Below, piece by piece: positions 9,291-11,315 of a stretch of 11,315 nucleotides of DNA (position 1 is its first letter; every line of letters starts with the position of its first letter). The notes below the pieces were generated by a model that saw only the letters and a program-made list of their open reading frames with translations, searched no databases and had not been told where the DNA came from. This stretch comes from FEN-727 sp036508635 (GTDB taxonomy: Bacteria > Actinomycetota > Geothermincolia > Fen-727 > Anoxymicrobiaceae): NCBI GenBank assembly GCA_036508635.1, contig DATCGY010000298.1:1-11315 (forward strand), in the 5' to 3' direction. The translations under genes and the position numbers were made by a program.

Positions 9291-11167
9291 AGGCAGGGCT
9301 CAAGTCAAAGCTCGAAACGCTGCCCGCCGAGCCCGGGGTCTACATATTCCGCGACGAATCGGGCAACGTGATATACGTGGGAAAGGCGAAGGCGCTCTGC
9401 AACAGGGTGCGGTCCTACTTCCAGGCCCCGTCGGCGGGAGATTACAAGGGCGCCGCGCTCAGGCACGAGATCGCGGACCTCGAGGTGACCGTCTGCAACA
9501 CCGAAGTGGACGCCCTCATCCTCGAAGCCACACTGATAAAGAGGTACAAGCCGCGATTCAACGTAATCCTCCGCGACGACAAGTCGTACCCCTACATCGC
9601 CGTGACGGTCTCCGACGAATTCCCTCGCATATCGTTGATGAGGGGCAAGAGGATACGCGGGGTTAAATATTACGGCCCCTACGTCAACGCCAGGGCTGCG
9701 AGAAACACGATTCGCCTGCTTCACAAGGTATTTCCGCTCAGGCAGTGTACCGGGAAGGAGCCCGGACAGAAGGGGAAGGGCCACTCTCCGTGTCTCTACT
9801 ACGAGATGCACATGTGTCTGGGGCCGTGCCTTGGAAACGTAGATCCTGAGGAATACAGGCGGCATGTGAAGCAGTTCTGTGACTTCCTGGAAGGACGACA
9901 CTCGGAGGTGTTGGGCGAGCTCGACGTTCGAATGCGCGCGGCCGCCAGGGACCAGGAGTTTGAGGAGGCAGCTCGCATCAGGAACCAGATCGAATCCGCA
10001 AGCCAGGTCCTGAGGCACCACCGGGCGCTTTCCAGCTCGACCGTGGATTACGACGTTATCGGCGTCAGCGACGACGACGCGCGCGCTAGCTTCTCCCTGG
10101 CGCAGAATCGCGGTGGTTTCCACCTGGGAAACCTGTGTTTTTTCACCGAGCTTTCCGATGAGCTCGGTGAAGAGGACCTGATGGCTGAGTTCATCAAGCG
10201 TTACTACGACCAGGCCGGCTCGCTCCCGGAGCTGATACTGGTGTCTTCGATACCTGCCGAGGAAGCGGAAGGCCTGTCCGAGTGGTTGGGTGCTCAGAGG
10301 GGTGCTCATGTCGAGATCCGCGTCCCAAGGAAGGGGCGAAAGAAGCACGAGCTCACGCTCGCAACGGCGAACGCCAGGCTTTCACTCGAGGGAGCTAAGT
10401 TGGAGAGGGCGAGGGACAAGGGGCGGGTCGAAGCTGCGATTGCAGAGCTTGCAAGTGGCCTTGGTCTCGAGCAATTCCCCCTTCGCATAGAGTGCTACGA
10501 CATATCGACGATGGGCGGTGCCGCCTCCGTAGGTTCGATGGTTGTTTTCCAGGATGGATATCCCGCGCGGAGGGATTACCGCAAGTTCTCGATCAAGTTC
10601 ACGCCGGGCGTGGACGACGTCGGGATGATGCGTGAGGTGCTGTACCGGAGGTTCAAGAGATACCTGCGCGAGAGCGATAAGCCCACCGAAGAGAAGGTGG
10701 GCGCGCACGGGTGGGCGAATAAGCCAGACCTCTTGTTGCTCGACGGCGGCAAGGGCCAGCTCGGCGCCGCGAAAGACGTACTCAACGTCCTTGGGATCGA
10801 AGCTGTTGAGACCGCCGCGCTGGCGAAGAGGCTCGAAGAAGTGTACAGGCCATGCATGCGAGAGCCCGTGGTGCTCCCACGGGACTCGGAGGCTCTGTTT
10901 CTTCTCCAGAGGGTACGCGACGAGGCTCATCGTGTCGCCGTCTCTTACAACAGGCGCCTGATGGAGAGAACGACCGCGAGCTCGTGGCTCGACGGCGTAA
11001 CAGGCATAGGGCCAGGCAGGAAGAAGTTACTGATAAAGCATTTTGGTTCGCCGCGCAAGGTGATGGAAGCCTCGCTAGAAGACCTGGAGGCGGTACCGGG
11101 CCTCCCGAAGAATGCGGCGAGGGCGGTGTACGAAGCGTCAAAGATAGTTGGGAGTGAGAAGCGATGA
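9287..11167 (+). CDS. uvrC: excinuclease ABC subunit C
   Basis: UvrC makes both incisions around the lesion held by UvrB. The 626 residues match family length. The N-terminal GIY-YIG nuclease (3' incision) has GVY at 17-19, YVG at 30-32, Arg40 and catalytic Glu80. Cysteines at 154, 169, 177 and 181 (C-x14-C-x7-C-x3-C) correspond to the four that bind an iron-sulfur cluster in E. coli UvrC. A UVR domain at about 206-240 contacts UvrB. The RNase H-like nuclease (5' incision) shows Asp405 in CYDIS, Asp443/444, Asp486 in LLLLDGGKGQ and His548 in DEAHRV. Tandem helix-hairpin-helix motifs at about 568-618 bind DNA. The residue after DIS is Thr instead of the usual His or Asn. The start overlaps the uvrA stop as ATGA, with AAGGA four bases upstream. 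Confidence 0.98.
11151..11154 (+). promoter_or_regulatory. ribosome binding site of the gene after uvrC
   Basis: GGAG, within the purine-rich GGGAGTGAGAAG, lies nine bases before the ATG at 11164. It supports a real start overlapping the uvrC stop. Confidence 0.6.
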
Positions 11168-11315
11168 GGTTCGTAGAGCACGCCCCGCCTGACGCGATCG
11201 TCAGTGTCGGGGAGCTGGATTTCGCCGTCTGGTTGAGCGACAGGGGTGTCAGGCGCATAGAGCTACCCGCGCTCAACGGAAAACAAGGCACAAGGTACAG
11301 CGGCGAAAGCGTCAG
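11164..11315 (+). CDS. gene downstream of uvrC (3'-partial), possibly a DNA alkyltransferase-like protein
   Basis: Fifty codons are visible before the right edge of the window, with no stop. The ATG overlaps the uvrC stop as ATGA and has a good ribosome binding site, so it is very likely the fourth gene of the uvrBAC operon. The protein starts MRFVEHAPPDAIVSVGELDF and goes on to AVWLSDRGVRRIELP. The alternation of beta-strand residues with a DRG-x-RRIELP motif recalls the N-terminal domain of methylated-DNA-protein cysteine methyltransferases (Ogt/MGMT), in which a similar strand precedes the active-site domain. A repair function would suit the operon. The catalytic PCHR motif would lie outside the window, so this is a guess. 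It is not RapZ: no P-loop follows the start. Confidence 0.75.
   Translation, partial: MRFVEHAPPDAIVSVGELDFAVWLSDRGVRRIELPALNGKQGTRYSGESV

Noticed and set aside
9305..10348. 347-codon minus-strand open frame opposite uvrC
   Set aside because: Same reason: it overlaps conserved UvrC coding sequence completely and resembles no family.

Overview
The window looks like ordinary chromosomal DNA from a bacterium of moderately high GC (about 60% by eye). Gene order is polA - rpsA - coaE - (small opposite-strand gene) - uvrB - uvrA - uvrC - next gene. polA, rpsA, coaE and uvrB lie close together in this order in Actinomycetota. A four-domain S1 with a long acidic tail, -10 hexamers of the TANNNT type and a gene that seems to be transcribed without a leader fit the same phylum. 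That uvrA and uvrC directly follow uvrB suggests one of the deeper-branching actinobacterial classes, but this is inference and I cannot name a genus.

Layout. Bases 2-1420 hold the 3' part of polA, with the whole polymerase domain. A 189-base gap with a weak terminator-like hairpin and a promoter candidate leads to rpsA (1610-3283), whose tail contains a 12-bp tandem repeat. A 55-base gap that can fold into a long stem-loop separates rpsA from coaE (3339-3962). coaE ends tail to tail, with a 10-base overlap, against a small minus-strand gene (3953-4213) for a six-cysteine protein of the CW type. A 249-base divergent intergenic region (4214-4462) follows. It carries a promoter in each direction, two palindromes and a terminator-like fold in the uvrB leader. 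uvrB (4463-6448), uvrA (6441-9290), uvrC (9287-11167) and a partial gene (11164 to the end) overlap by 8, 4 and 4 bases and form one operon.

Function. UvrA, UvrB and UvrC together are the complete damage-recognition and dual-incision machinery of nucleotide excision repair. DNA polymerase I, at the left edge, fills the gap after incision. RpsA and CoaE serve translation initiation and coenzyme A synthesis. The partial last gene may be a DNA-alkyltransferase-like protein, which would extend the repair theme, but only 50 codons are visible.

Most of the window is conserved housekeeping sequence and I see no convincing new system. The points most worth a second look are the small CW protein with its apparently leaderless promoter placed back to back with the uvrBAC promoter, the foldable uvrB leader, the long stem-loop before coaE, and the repeat-built acidic tail of S1.
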